Of a stretch of 64,000 bases of DNA, positions 56,401 to 63,808 are shown one piece after another. The stretch comes from Agarilytica sp045430305 (GTDB taxonomy: Bacteria > Pseudomonadota > Gammaproteobacteria > Pseudomonadales > Cellvibrionaceae). Made by a program: the position numbers and the translations under genes. The notes under the pieces are model-generated. The model did not search any database. It was given only the letters and a program-made list of their open reading frames with translations, and had not been told where the DNA came from. The stretch covers positions 620,001-684,000 of the forward strand of contig JAILXW010000003.1 of the NCBI GenBank assembly GCA_045430305.1. The letters are read 5' to 3'. How positions within the stretch are numbered: the stretch's first letter is position 1; every line of letters starts with the position of its first letter.

Positions 56401-56706
56401 TTTGAAGTGGTGACCGCGAAAGACGGTGTCGATGCCATTCGACTTTTACAAGAAGGTGTCCCTGATTTGATGCTGCTCGATATTGAGATGCCTCGAATGG
56501 ACGGTTTCGAAGTGGCAAAAACAGTACGTGCAACAAAACGTTGGGAAGATCTCCCCATCATCATGATTACATCGCGAACGGGCGATAAGCACCGTGAGCA
56601 CGCCTTGAGCTTAGGGGTAAACAATTACTTAGGTAAGCCCTATCAAGAAGATATTCTACTCGAAGCAATCGGTGACATATTGGGTCAAACAGGCGTACGA
56701 GTTTAA
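50494..56706 (+). CDS. chpA: ChpA, multi-Hpt CheA-type hybrid kinase of the Pil-Chp system
   Basis: 2070 residues. The N-terminus has a degenerate Hpt-like domain (His52 in HQVHGS). Three canonical HTLKG Hpt domains follow, with His691, His857 and His1298. They are separated by acidic, Pro/Glu-rich linkers, notably a repetitive EEPQP-type stretch at about 1175-1230. Then come the CheA dimerisation domain (VNLAGETSINRSRLEQYI), HATPase (LRNAVDHGIE, DDGRGV, GRGVGMDVV), a CheW-like domain and a C-terminal receiver with phosphoacceptor Asp in LMLLDIEMPRMDG. Pseudomonas ChpA has more Xpt domains; the middle region (about 200-560) here may hold further degenerate ones. Confidence 0.96.
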   Translation: MGEKRNFAALDWVVNEISETLKEARQSLEAYVEDPKDTTRIRFCLTHIHQVHGSLQMVEFHGAALLAEEMEKTAQAIMDQNVASIPEAQEVLMRSLLQLPIFLEHVKNTRDDSPLRILPLLNDMRAVRKQSYLSETDLFLPDLSSIQVPQGKRHPVLGDKKKLSQVIKKLREMYQFAAASVLRGIKIEENLAYLDKVFQRLELISTGTLSHPTWEACATLVDALKRDELELTVGVKGLLRYIAREMRLVGEKAPEIFDLAPRESLLKNLLYYIARAEAGSEKVAKLKQKYGLEIALAGGIGKDDPSKGGMVQSPDADAIRSVVVALQDEIGNIKHVLELSLSGQGSVNDIKEVLPSVKRVADTLAVLGIGDLRKQMLDQTERLETIANSNSMDEDALMETANRIIDIEHRLSAIGKSAGKQEDLSNIDEREVEIDNAKAAVVKECAAGLMKSKESIIDYISSQWDKQHLQEVDVALHDIEGGLNMIPLRRPAGIVGACGAFIKEKLIDGTEHPSFQELEALADAIASVEYYLERLMENLHEDSDAMLEVAEESIANLGYAVEYTPPVVTSEAEAPLAVPEVSESAPQETPLPDDTSNAAEAEAAPEPSAPEVQEQVQAEVEETPAEAVTPANIPAAQPAEETVESDIDDEIIEIFIEEAGEVLETLQEFYPQWKSNNTDQDALVVVRRAFHTLKGSGRMVEAYDIGELAWSVENMLNRVIDRTIKVTPHVFNLIDAVIEITPALVSAFDRRVVNPYKEITSHYESLGQQLAEGNPPTELENPLPAYESVAAPVVAPTGASTTQIAVEEEEEVDTVLQEIFSQESATHLETLQNFIKDMEEEAPVYGVPTDEFQRALHTLKGSAKMAQVWPIAKIAEPLELYMKELITFQIDIDADTLQLIRDAAEYTQMGVSQIEAGEKVEIPKLDQFVARVGELRTILVGHLVMPHDVKVAAEAKGQDVDPRMLSLVMAEEMALLLEADSVLNQWQQDNTTDEVLKRILEELSVLEEGARQAKLNDMASLSALLREAYEKALAHHIATDDHFFNMLRKGHEALLDMVDAVAAAQNVQAPPIEITEGIQQLIDSASKAIVESEPAESEQSGDLEQDDTVISPIPETTIEPSVEEAVSEKVEEAFGEQAEESHGASALEVESTPEEISFEALVEDSAHASETEVQEEPQPLAEEPQPEVEEVQLEVDELQPVAEEPQPEVEEPQPVAEELQPEAEEPEPEAAAPTGDGVVIPGLIDIMDVNDEDYDGDIVEIFLEEAEELVESLDEAIHSWEDDYSDEAAVEEIKRVLHTLKGGARLAGMENLGGVTHDYETMLIEMRDFSNIDDAFFKTVHGYQDTILNAVRAVKQFIDGGFERVEIADASAQPATAPEEVVTELAPDQTKASVEEVPEAAPESEDANVVKFEPKPKSEPKPPAAPKPAAAVPSFEMPSVSGGGGQAAAAAPAKKAAPQEMVKISAELLEELVNLAGETSINRSRLEQYINDFGFSLEEIDTTLSRLQDQLRRLDMETEAQILFRQEQMEQHDDFDPLEMDRYSHLQQLSRSLIESASDLADLKGDLNERLKVTETLLLQQSRVNTTLQEGLMRSRMVPFSRLVPRLRRIVRQVAAELGKNVSFELDNVEGELDRSVLERMVPPFEHMLRNAVDHGIESPEDRAQSGKSESGRIVLTLAREGGDVIIRLADDGRGVNLQRVREKAIERGLMAEDAELADHDIMQFILHAGFSTAEKVSQISGRGVGMDVVHAEIKQLGGSVTINSEWGKGTEFVVRLPFTLSVNRALMVAIGGDHYAVPLSSIEGIVRISPFELEHYYSNSDAQFEYASENYHVRYLGALLKRGTQATLTGHVLPLPVLLVRSAEHTMALQVDAVMGSREIVVKSLGQQFSTVPGLSGATVMGDGSVVVILDPHALVRQEIARASILIDGTELQDSAEQIEDQRIRQIMVVDDSVTVRKVTTRFLEREGFEVVTAKDGVDAIRLLQEGVPDLMLLDIEMPRMDGFEVAKTVRATKRWEDLPIIMITSRTGDKHREHALSLGVNNYLGKPYQEDILLEAIGDILGQTGVRV
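54016..54183 (+). repeat. In-frame EEPQP-type coding repeat inside chpA
   Basis: A run of about eight copies of a 5-8 residue unit (EEPQP, VEEPQP, AEELQP, VDELQP) is encoded by related GAAGAGCCTCAGCC-like DNA. It forms an acidic Pro-rich linker between the second and third canonical Hpt domains. Such repeats can change copy number by slippage without breaking the frame only in multiples of three. Confidence 0.75.
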
Positions 56707-56858
56707 GCGCTGAGGTAATGGCTATTGAAGTGTTGTACAGGTCTTGTAGTTGGTAACAAAGTAGCGCTGACTCGATGTTGTGGTGTGTACTGTAATGCCT
56801 TTCGCTTCTATATCACTGGAGCGCAATACGTCGAGAGCGGAGTGGGAAAAGGCAGCGT

Positions 56859-57812
56859 ATGGCTTCGCTCAACTTAGGTTTATTGGCCGATACCACAATG
56901 GAGCTTAGCAAGCTCGAAAGCGTTGTTTCTCATGCGAAATATTCCGTTGCGTCATCGCTTCTAACACGTTTTGATGATCTAGAGAATTTGCCTAACGTTG
57001 ACTGTTGGGTAGTAAGTGTTGATATGGACGATGAACGCTCGCAGGCGCTGGTCGACAAACTAGATAATCAGGGTGTGCCCATTATCTATGACGAGGCCGA
57101 TGGCGAAAAAGAATTAAATCTTGATGAGCGCGCCCGCCGTTTCTCTAAAAAAATTGCATCCTGCGGTTTTGGTTCAGAATATAAATCAGAAAACCTGCAT
57201 CGAGCTGACTACGTCTGGGTGCTAGCGGCATCTGCTGGTGGCCCGGAAGCGGTATTGCGCTTCCTGCAAAAAGTGCCGCCAATGGATAATGTCGCCTTAG
57301 TTTATGTGCAGCATATGGACGAAGCCATGCTGCAGCCCATGATCAAGTCGTTGAAGCGCAATTGTGAGTGGGACGTGCACTTGTGCGACAGAGCAATGTC
57401 GATATACGAACGTCGTCTCTACGTTATATCACCTGCAGCGCAAGTGGATATCAATGAGATTGGCGCATTTAGCCCTACACAAACGCCCTGGCAAGGGGAT
57501 TATCGCCCCTCAGTTGATCAGATGGTTGCGAAGATCTGGCGTCAATTTGGCAAAAACAGCGGGGTGATTGTATTTTCTGGTATGGGTAACGACGGTGCCC
57601 GTACTTGCCGTATGATTAAAAATGCTGGGGGCCAAGTTTGGGTGCAATCGCCAGAATCTTGTGCGGTAGACTCTATGCCCAAAGAAGTCATCAATACCCA
57701 TTGTGTTGGCTTTGTTGGTGCACCGGAACATCTCGCGACCCATTTTTCTGTCTATCATAAAAAACTGAGTCATATGAACTCTGAGCCAAAAGAAGAAAAG
57801 CATCATGACTAA
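56859..57812 (+). CDS. chpB: ChpB, CheB-type protein-glutamate methylesterase
   Basis: 317 residues. The N-terminal 100 residues are not a canonical receiver (no clear Asp pocket). The catalytic domain has Ser in LAASAGGPEAVLRFL, the oxyanion His in VYVQHMDEAM, and Asp in VFSGMGNDGARTCRMI. It removes methyl groups from PilJ. It overlaps chpC by eight bases. Confidence 0.93.
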   Translation: MASLNLGLLADTTMELSKLESVVSHAKYSVASSLLTRFDDLENLPNVDCWVVSVDMDDERSQALVDKLDNQGVPIIYDEADGEKELNLDERARRFSKKIASCGFGSEYKSENLHRADYVWVLAASAGGPEAVLRFLQKVPPMDNVALVYVQHMDEAMLQPMIKSLKRNCEWDVHLCDRAMSIYERRLYVISPAAQVDINEIGAFSPTQTPWQGDYRPSVDQMVAKIWRQFGKNSGVIVFSGMGNDGARTCRMIKNAGGQVWVQSPESCAVDSMPKEVINTHCVGFVGAPEHLATHFSVYHKKLSHMNSEPKEEKHHD

Positions 57813-58290
57813 ACCATCCCTTTCAATTACCAATGAAACTGAAATTCCTTGCATGCTTCTGCCTATGGTCGAGCACACTATTATTTTGCCCAATACTTCT
57901 GTGGCCGAAATGTGCGCGGTCACAGGGCTTGAAGCCATCGAAAATGCGCCAGAGTGGTTAATGGGGAACTACAACTGGCGCGGAACTCAAGTGCCGGTAG
58001 TTTCAATCGAGGGGGTAAACGGCGGCGAAGTGATATTTAACCGAGGGGGTCGAATAGCGGTACTCAATAATACCGGGCAAAACCCTAGCTTGCCCTTTAT
58101 CGCAATTCACACTCAGGGTATTCCACGTATGTCGCGCGTGGGGGAAGACGATATCACTCAGGATGAAGGGGCGCCCCATCGCCATTTTGATGTAATGGCG
58201 GTTAAAGTGGGTATGGAAGAATTCTTTCTGCCCGACGTGGCCGCACTTGAAGACGCTTATCTAAAATTTCTCAGCAATAAAACACACTAG
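57805..58290 (+). CDS. chpC: ChpC, CheW-like accessory protein
   Basis: 161 residues of CheW fold: MLLPMVEHTIILPNTSVAEM at the start, WLMGNYNWRGTQVPVVSIEG, and a C-terminal AALEDAYLKFLS. In Pseudomonas it links other inputs to ChpA. Last gene of the cluster; convergent with hslO across 44 bases. Confidence 0.9.
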   Translation: MTKPSLSITNETEIPCMLLPMVEHTIILPNTSVAEMCAVTGLEAIENAPEWLMGNYNWRGTQVPVVSIEGVNGGEVIFNRGGRIAVLNNTGQNPSLPFIAIHTQGIPRMSRVGEDDITQDEGAPHRHFDVMAVKVGMEEFFLPDVAALEDAYLKFLSNKTH

Positions 58291-58334
58291 CCTATCGACT
58301 ATTCTATGCCGAGCGTGACCTGCACCACCTCGGT

Positions 58335-59225
58335 TTAGTGCAGCTTGTCACCGCTTTGCGTAGGGAAAATGTCGTGTAACGAGGCTTCGGTGAATTCGTA
58401 ATCCTTGCCGCAAAATTGGCAATCTACGTTAATCGACCCCTGCTCAAGCAAGAGTGCCACCGCATCCTCAAAGCCCAATGAATGCACTGCATTGGCACTG
58501 CGTTCGCGCGTACAAGCGCAGTGAAAACGTGTTGGTTTTGGCGAAAACGCGCGGCAGGTCATATCGTGAAACAGACGTATTAATAGGGTCTCACTGTCTA
58601 ATTCGAAAAGCTCTTTCGGTGTTAGTGTGTTGGCTAGCTGAATGCTAGTTTCCCAAAGGTCTGCTCGCTGCTCTTCGTCAGTAACTAATTGAGCGGGTAA
58701 GCATTGTAAAAACAAACCCCCGCAGGCACTCTCACTGGCGAATAGTTGAATGTGGGTAGGCAGTTGTTCTGACTGCTGAAAGTAGCCTTGCAGGGCCTCT
58801 GCTAAGCTCGCTGATTGAATCGGTACAACGCCCTGATAACGCTTGCCTTTGAGCGGGTCTATGGTGATGGTCAGCATGCTTTCGCCTAGCAAGTCTTGCA
58901 GCTGCATTGACTCAAAGCTCTGCTTGTCTTCTTGGTCAGCCTGCATACGTACAATACCGCGAACATCGCCCTTGTGATTAGCTTCGGCCATGATGAGCGC
59001 AACGTCGCCAGAGCCACGCGCTTGTAGCGTTAACGTGCCCTCAAACTTAAGCACTTCAGATAACAGTGCTGCTGCGGCAAGAAATTCACCAAACATCGGC
59101 GTCAATGCAAAAGGAAAGTGTTGGTGCGAGTGGGCTTCCTGAAAGGTCTGTTCCAGGCAGGTGATTTCGCCACGAATATCGGTGTCGTCAAACAAAAAAC
59201 GTTGAATTTGGTCGTTGCTGGCCAT
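58335..59225 (-). CDS. hslO: Hsp33 redox-regulated chaperone
   Basis: 296 residues. The C-terminal zinc-binding cysteines CAC and CQFC (CxCx27-30CxxC pattern) act as the redox switch. The central body has GEFLAAAALLSEVLKFEGTL and the substrate-binding linker. Activated by oxidation together with unfolding heat or bleach stress. Neighbour to hslR, as in many gammaproteobacteria. Confidence 0.97.
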   Translation of the reverse strand: MASNDQIQRFLFDDTDIRGEITCLEQTFQEAHSHQHFPFALTPMFGEFLAAAALLSEVLKFEGTLTLQARGSGDVALIMAEANHKGDVRGIVRMQADQEDKQSFESMQLQDLLGESMLTITIDPLKGKRYQGVVPIQSASLAEALQGYFQQSEQLPTHIQLFASESACGGLFLQCLPAQLVTDEEQRADLWETSIQLANTLTPKELFELDSETLLIRLFHDMTCRAFSPKPTRFHCACTRERSANAVHSLGFEDAVALLLEQGSINVDCQFCGKDYEFTEASLHDIFPTQSGDKLH

Positions 59226-59301
59226 GAATGCTAAGTGTTAACCCCTGTGTTTCAAGTCGTGAGTAAAAATCGCTTTATCGACAGCGCAATGGCTGTCGTG
59301 T

Positions 59302-59703
59302 CTATGTATTGTCGAGAATATCGCGCTTAATTTTATGCAGCATACGACGCTCTTTGGTATTCGGTTTTGTATCGCTGCGCACGCTGCCTCCAAAGGCGCG
59401 ACGCTCTTCTGCGCGCAGCTGGCGCTTCTCGATACTCTCTTGGGTTTCTCTATAGAGTTTCTGTGCCTCAGGTGCCCCACGCCGTTGATCGGATAGCTCA
59501 AGCACCTCTACCGATACATCATCCCACCCTCGGCGTAGGGTCAAGACCATACCGCGTTCAATTTCTTTACTGGCTTTCGCTCGCTCGCCATTGACGCGTA
59601 CTTTACCCCCGTCGATGGCTTGTTTCGCTAACGAACGAGTTTTGAAAAAACGGGCGGCCCAGAGCCATTTGTCTAGCCGAATACGCTGCGGGTTTTCGCT
59701 CAT
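59302..59703 (-). CDS. hslR: Hsp15, ribosome-associated S4-domain heat-shock protein
   Basis: 133 residues. The S4 domain (RLDKWLWAARFFKTRSLAKQ, then GGKVRVNGERAKASKEIERG) is followed by a basic C-terminal tail. It binds free 50S subunits carrying nascent chains and helps recycle them. Confidence 0.96.
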   Translation of the reverse strand: MSENPQRIRLDKWLWAARFFKTRSLAKQAIDGGKVRVNGERAKASKEIERGMVLTLRRGWDDVSVEVLELSDQRRGAPEAQKLYRETQESIEKRQLRAEERRAFGGSVRSDTKPNTKERRMLHKIKRDILDNT

Positions 59704-59751
59704 AATGACGGATGAATATAAAGTTCTAAGCTTTGAGGGCTAAGTGCCAGA

Positions 59752-60414
59752 TTATAACGTGTGTGGTGGCATGATTTCGTCAAAATGTTCAATGCCTATA
59801 AATTCTTCAGGGTGGTGACTGGGGCGTTGGCTGTCAGGCGCAGTAATGCACACTAAGTGAGCAATGCCGAATCGTTGAGCGCTGCGAAGTACGCGTGGAG
59901 TGTCGTCGATGAATATAGCACGCTGTGGGTCGAAATTTTCGCGTGCCAGTAACTGGTACCAAAATGACTGTTCTTCCTTGGGTGATTGAAACTCATGGGA
60001 TGAAATTACGATATCAAGAAGGGCGTCGATTTCTGTCACGCTGAGTTTTAAGGCCAGGCCTTTGGGGTGCGAATTGGTAATGAGTACCAGCTTTTTACCC
60101 AGTGCGCGCAAGCGCTTTAAAAACAGTTCGGCCTGTGGGCGAACCTGAATTTTATGTTTTACCTCGTGCTTTAAGGCTGGCACATCAAGATCGATCATGT
60201 CAGACCAGTGATCGAGACAGTACCATTCTAAGGTCCCTTCGTACTGTCTAATCTTTTCTTGTAGGTAGGTTTTTGCTTCGAGGTTAGAAACATTATGGGC
60301 TTCGGCGTAACGTTCCGGTAAATGAGTAAACCAAAAGTAGTGGTCGAAATGAAGATCAAGCAGAGTGCCGTCCATGTCGAGCAGTACAGTATCTATTGTG
60401 TGCCAATCAATCAT
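59752..60414 (-). CDS. yrfG: YrfG, HAD-family GMP/IMP nucleotidase
   Basis: 220 residues from ATG 60414 (MIDWHTIDTVLLD), six bases after CGGAG; the frame continues to 60513 without support. HAD motif I VLLDMDGTLLD, motif II LVLITNSHPKG, and motif IV IFIDDTPRVLRSA. It dephosphorylates purine mononucleotides. In E. coli yrfG lies beside hslR and nudE too. Confidence 0.93.
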   Translation of the reverse strand: MIDWHTIDTVLLDMDGTLLDLHFDHYFWFTHLPERYAEAHNVSNLEAKTYLQEKIRQYEGTLEWYCLDHWSDMIDLDVPALKHEVKHKIQVRPQAELFLKRLRALGKKLVLITNSHPKGLALKLSVTEIDALLDIVISSHEFQSPKEEQSFWYQLLARENFDPQRAIFIDDTPRVLRSAQRFGIAHLVCITAPDSQRPSHHPEEFIGIEHFDEIMPPHTL

Positions 60415-60588
60415 GCGATCTCCGGAGAAGGCTTCAGGGTTATTCAGCGATACGTTTGTGGTGAGCGTTCCGAGTTCATTTGTGCAGGCAAAACAGGCTT
60501 TAATCTGAAGCAATAATGCCTTCTTTACGAAAGACTATATATACTAGCGGGGCTGGATGTATGCCGATTCGACTTTGGAAAATTCATT

Positions 60589-61137
60589 ATGCCTGAACCT
60601 CCTAAAATACTCACTCGTAAACAGGTGAACGATAGCTTCCTGTTTAAGGTTGATCGTGTAGAGTTGGCGTTCAGTAATGGCGAATTACGCACCTATGAAT
60701 ACCTTAAAGCCGGTGAGCACGCTGCTGTTATTGTTGTACCGCTTTTGGATGACGACACCGTGATTTTTGTAGAAGAATACGGCGCCGGTGTTAACCGCTA
60801 CGAATTATGTCTGCCTAAAGGCAAGGTAGACGAAGGCGAAAGTTTTGAAGAGGCCGCACTTCGGGAATTAAAAGAAGAAGCCGGTTTTGGTGCGCGCGAA
60901 CTTGTCCATATCAAAAGTATGTCGCAGTCACCCAATTATATGGAGCACGAAACCCAAGTCATTCTTGCGCGGGGCCTGTACGAAGAAAAACTCAAGGGTG
61001 ATGAGCCAGAAGATTTAATCGTGCACCGTCTGCCTTTTAACAATCTCACAGATATAATCTTGCGACCAGAAGTGACTGAGGCGAGAACAATCGCCGCACT
61101 CTTATTGGCGCAGCAATGGATCAAACTTAACAAGTGA
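60589..61137 (+). CDS. nudE: NudE, ADP-compounds Nudix hydrolase
   Basis: 182 residues with the Nudix box GKVDEGESFEEAALRELKEE followed by AGF (GX5EX7REUXEEXGU). The NudE-specific FSNGELRTYEYL start and SPNYMEHETQVILARGLY are present. It hydrolyses ADP-ribose, NADH and Ap3A. Eight bases separate it from cysQ, an arrangement conserved in gammaproteobacteria. Confidence 0.95.
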   Translation: MPEPPKILTRKQVNDSFLFKVDRVELAFSNGELRTYEYLKAGEHAAVIVVPLLDDDTVIFVEEYGAGVNRYELCLPKGKVDEGESFEEAALRELKEEAGFGARELVHIKSMSQSPNYMEHETQVILARGLYEEKLKGDEPEDLIVHRLPFNNLTDIILRPEVTEARTIAALLLAQQWIKLNK

Positions 61138-61145
61138 ATTAACTT

Positions 61146-61973
61146 ATGAATTTAGATGAACTGCTCAACGAAGTGCTCAATATCTCACGTGCCGCCGGAG
61201 ACGAGATATTAAAAGTCTACAATGATGCTTCTGGTATTGATGTTGAAACCAAGTCAGACAGCTCGCCGGTAACGCAAGCGGACCTCAAAGCAAACGCTTT
61301 GATCGTCGAGCGCCTTGAAGCGCTTGACCCTAAGTACCCTGTGCTTACCGAAGAATCCAACATGGCCGATTTCGAAATACGCAAAAACTGGTCGCGCTAT
61401 TGGATCGTTGACCCCCTCGACGGAACCAAGGAATTCATTAACCGCAATGGCGAGTTCACTGTAAACATTGCTTTGATTGAAAATCACCAGCCAATTCTAG
61501 GTGTGGTGTACGTACCGGTACAAGACACTGCCTACTTGGGTCTGGTCGGTGAAAAAGCAGAAAAGATCAGTGGCGATCAGCGAGAAGTCATTGCCTGTCG
61601 CAAACTCAAATCAGTGCTTCCCGTGGTAGAAATTGTGGCGAGTAAAAACCACCTTAATGCGGATACAGAGCAGTTTATTGCTGCAGTGCAAAGCGCCTAT
61701 GGCGAGATCGATAGCAAGTCGATTGGCAGCTCATTGAAGTTTTGTTTATTGGCCGAAGGTAGTGCCGATGTGTATCCGCGTTTTGCCCCCACTAGTGAGT
61801 GGGATACAGCCGCTGCGCAGGCCGTTTTACAGGCAGCTGGCGGGCAAGTCTACAAACAAGACCTTACGCCGCTAGATTACAACGCCAAAGAAAATATCCT
61901 CAACCCCTACTTTTTTGCCGTTGCCGATACGTCAGTCGACTGGAAAACGGTTCTCCAGCAAACGTCTGTTTAA
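61146..61973 (+). CDS. cysQ: CysQ, 3'(2'),5'-bisphosphate nucleotidase
   Basis: 275 residues of the inositol monophosphatase fold: VLTEESNMADF with the metal Glu, WIVDPLDGTKEFINRNGEF with the DPLDGT metal site, and SEWDTAAAQAVLQAAGG. It clears phosphoadenosine phosphate from sulfate assimilation. Confidence 0.97.
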   Translation: MNLDELLNEVLNISRAAGDEILKVYNDASGIDVETKSDSSPVTQADLKANALIVERLEALDPKYPVLTEESNMADFEIRKNWSRYWIVDPLDGTKEFINRNGEFTVNIALIENHQPILGVVYVPVQDTAYLGLVGEKAEKISGDQREVIACRKLKSVLPVVEIVASKNHLNADTEQFIAAVQSAYGEIDSKSIGSSLKFCLLAEGSADVYPRFAPTSEWDTAAAQAVLQAAGGQVYKQDLTPLDYNAKENILNPYFFAVADTSVDWKTVLQQTSV

Positions 61974-62006
61974 TCTAAACGACTGTTTTTATTGAAGTTA
62001 TTCCTT

Positions 62007-62032
62007 GCGCCGAGCAATGTTTTGATCGGCGC
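62007..62032 (+). terminator. Hairpin downstream of cysQ
   Basis: GCGCCGA (62007-62013) pairs with TCGGCGC (62026-62032), a 7-bp GC-rich stem with a twelve-base loop, 33 bases after the stop. Only a weak pyrimidine tract follows, so this may be a weak or Rho-assisted terminator. Confidence 0.45.
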
Positions 62033-62162
62033 CATCTCGATTTCCCTTTCCTTTCCCTGTGCAAACTTTGGTGACTAATGTCGCTTAAAAGATGATCGAA
62101 GCGAACAAAATGTGAAATTGTCGATTTTATCGATTTCGATTTGTGTTAAAAATATAGTCACA

Positions 62163-62180
62163 GTCCTAACACTGTTAGAC
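62163..62180. promoter_or_regulatory. Inverted repeat upstream of small ORF
   Basis: GTC-c-TAACA-c-TGTTA-GAC is an 18-base imperfect palindrome about 90 bases upstream of the ATG at 62269. It looks like a dimeric repressor operator; no regulator can be assigned. Confidence 0.35.
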
Positions 62181-62268
62181 AAATAAAAATAAACACACAC
62201 ACGGTGGCAGGTCGAGCACCCAGCAGACTCCTGTAACCGGTAATATGAGTAGTTAGGTATTACCAATA

Positions 62269-62487
62269 ATGAATAATTTAAGACACCAATTCGTCGAGCG
62301 TCATTACGCCGATGCCGCACAAGATGGCGGCTCACTAATCATCAAATTAGAGCGCGAAATCGCATGCCTAGAACGCCAACTTGAACGCTTAGTCATGCTG
62401 GATGGCAGCATAGATCAGCGCACTCAAAATACTTACAGCGAAATGATCTCCAGTCGCCGTGATATTTTGACTGATTTGGGGTATTAA
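62269..62487 (+). CDS. Small conserved-looking helical protein
   Basis: 72 residues: a helix (about 24-45, KLEREIACLERQLERLV) with heptad Leu/Ile suggesting a coiled coil, and a C-terminal TYSEMISSRRDILTDLGY. A strong terminator follows at 62571, supporting a real transcript. No family recognised; it is similar in size and character to small coiled-coil proteins such as SlyX but without their motifs. Confidence 0.65.
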   Translation: MNNLRHQFVERHYADAAQDGGSLIIKLEREIACLERQLERLVMLDGSIDQRTQNTYSEMISSRRDILTDLGY

Positions 62488-62570
62488 AATTTGTATAGTG
62501 AGAGCGCTGTCGGGTCAATCTAAGCCCTGATTCAAGCCCTCGAAAAATATACCAGCATACCTATTAACGC

Positions 62571-62603
62571 ATGGGCGTAAACTCAAAGTTTACGCCCATT
62601 TTT
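62571..62603 (+). terminator. Rho-independent terminator
   Basis: A 13-bp perfect stem ATGGGCGTAAACT (62571-62583), loop CAA, its complement (62587-62599), then five T. It ends the transcript of the small gene at 62269 and insulates folM. Confidence 0.9.
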
Positions 62604-62695
62604 GTCTCTAGAATTTTTAAATCCAAACGATCTATACGGCGCAGTATTTTCGTAGCATCATGTGCTTCTACAGCCCATTGGTATAGACCACACAT

Positions 62696-63406
62696 ATGAA
62701 AACCATTTTAATTACCGGTGCCAGCAGGCGTCTCGGTTTTTACCTCACAGAGCAGTTTCTCGCCCAGGGCGATCAGGTGCTTGCGTTAACACGTGAACCT
62801 TCGGTTGAACTCACCAAACTTGATGCGAAAAACGCAATGCTGCACGTATTTGTATTGCAAAATTATACTGAGGCCAACATCGACAGTACGCTTACTGTTA
62901 TTCGTCAGAAGTTCACAAAGATTGATCTTATCGTTCACAATGCCTCGGCGTTTTATAAAAATACAGAATATTCTTCGCAACAGTTTGGTGAGTTTTTTCA
63001 GGTTCATATGGCGATGCCGGCGCAAATTAATGAGACTTTGCGAGATCATCTATACGACGAGAACAAGCCTTCTGTAATTATTCACATTACCGATATCTAC
63101 GCAGAAAACCCTAATAAAGAATACGTACTATATTGCGCGACCAAGGCAGGGTTAGAAAACTTAACTAAGGGGTATGCAAAAAAGTTCGCCCCGGGGGTGA
63201 GGGTCCTTTCTATTCAGCCCGGCCCTATTCAATTTATGGATAGCCACACCGATGAGGAAAAAGCGCAAGTGATGCAAGAAACGCTACTGCCTTCAGAAGG
63301 AGGGTTTCAACCAATACTGTTGGCCATCAAGAGCGCTATCGACAACCCGTATATGACCGGTAGTTGTATCAAGGTCGACGGTGGTCGCTCGCTCAGTGGT
63401 AGGTAA
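62696..63406 (+). CDS. folM: FolM-like dihydromonapterin/dihydrofolate reductase (SDR)
   Basis: 236 residues. The N-terminal TGASRRLGFYL is the FolM/PTR1 style TGxxxRxG NADPH motif with arginine. VHNASAFYKN, the catalytic Tyr-x3-Lys in YCATKAGLENL, and IQPGPIQFM follow. It makes tetrahydromonapterin or serves as a backup dihydrofolate reductase. Its last 114 bases overlap the convergent folK-like gene. Confidence 0.87.
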   Translation: MKTILITGASRRLGFYLTEQFLAQGDQVLALTREPSVELTKLDAKNAMLHVFVLQNYTEANIDSTLTVIRQKFTKIDLIVHNASAFYKNTEYSSQQFGEFFQVHMAMPAQINETLRDHLYDENKPSVIIHITDIYAENPNKEYVLYCATKAGLENLTKGYAKKFAPGVRVLSIQPGPIQFMDSHTDEEKAQVMQETLLPSEGGFQPILLAIKSAIDNPYMTGSCIKVDGGRSLSGR

Positions 63407-63808
63407 ACCAAAGGCGCTTAAATCTGCCCGTTTGTCCTTCCCTAGAGTGAATATGTTGATGTAAGGCTCATCGAAGTTTTCGAAAAATAGAGTGTCGACT
63501 TTTGCAGAAATTTTTAAAATGTCGATATCGGCTGTACGATCTTTTTGGCTGCGTAGCGGGTCACTACGATCGCGGCCCAGCCGAATCTCAATACAATTCA
63601 ATTCGGCTTTAAAAGCGTCAGGCTGTAAACCAGAAGGAATAATAGCGAGAGAATTCAAAAATGGGTGCCCGCTGGTGATTTTTACCGGCGGAGTGTAGTA
63701 AAAAGGGTAGGCGATGAAAGCACCGAATCGATTAGCCAACGCCGCAAGCATCTTTACGGCGTTTTTTTCTGGCTCAATGTTACTTCCCAAAGATAAATAG
63801 TAGTGCAT
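63293..63808 (-). CDS. folK: FolK-like 6-hydroxymethyl-7,8-dihydropterin pyrophosphokinase
   Basis: 171 residues. HYYLSLGSNIEPEKN matches the HPPK start, and GHPFLNSLAII and DRTADIDILKI match the substrate and metal-binding Asp-x-Asp motif. The signature is altered compared with standard FolK (GRDRSDPLRSQKDRTADID in place of the RWGPR-type loop), so this may be a divergent paralogue tied to the FolM pterin branch. The tail after about 135 overlaps folM and may be poorly conserved. It starts immediately after the stop of the upstream synthetase. Confidence 0.8.
   Translation of the reverse strand: MHYYLSLGSNIEPEKNAVKMLAALANRFGAFIAYPFYYTPPVKITSGHPFLNSLAIIPSGLQPDAFKAELNCIEIRLGRDRSDPLRSQKDRTADIDILKISAKVDTLFFENFDEPYINIFTLGKDKRADLSAFGLPTTERATTVDLDTTTGHIRVVDSALDGQQYWLKPSF

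Noticed and set aside
51298..56624. Numerous antisense frames within chpA
   Set aside because: They mirror the codon usage of the plus-strand gene and show no family motifs or ribosome sites.
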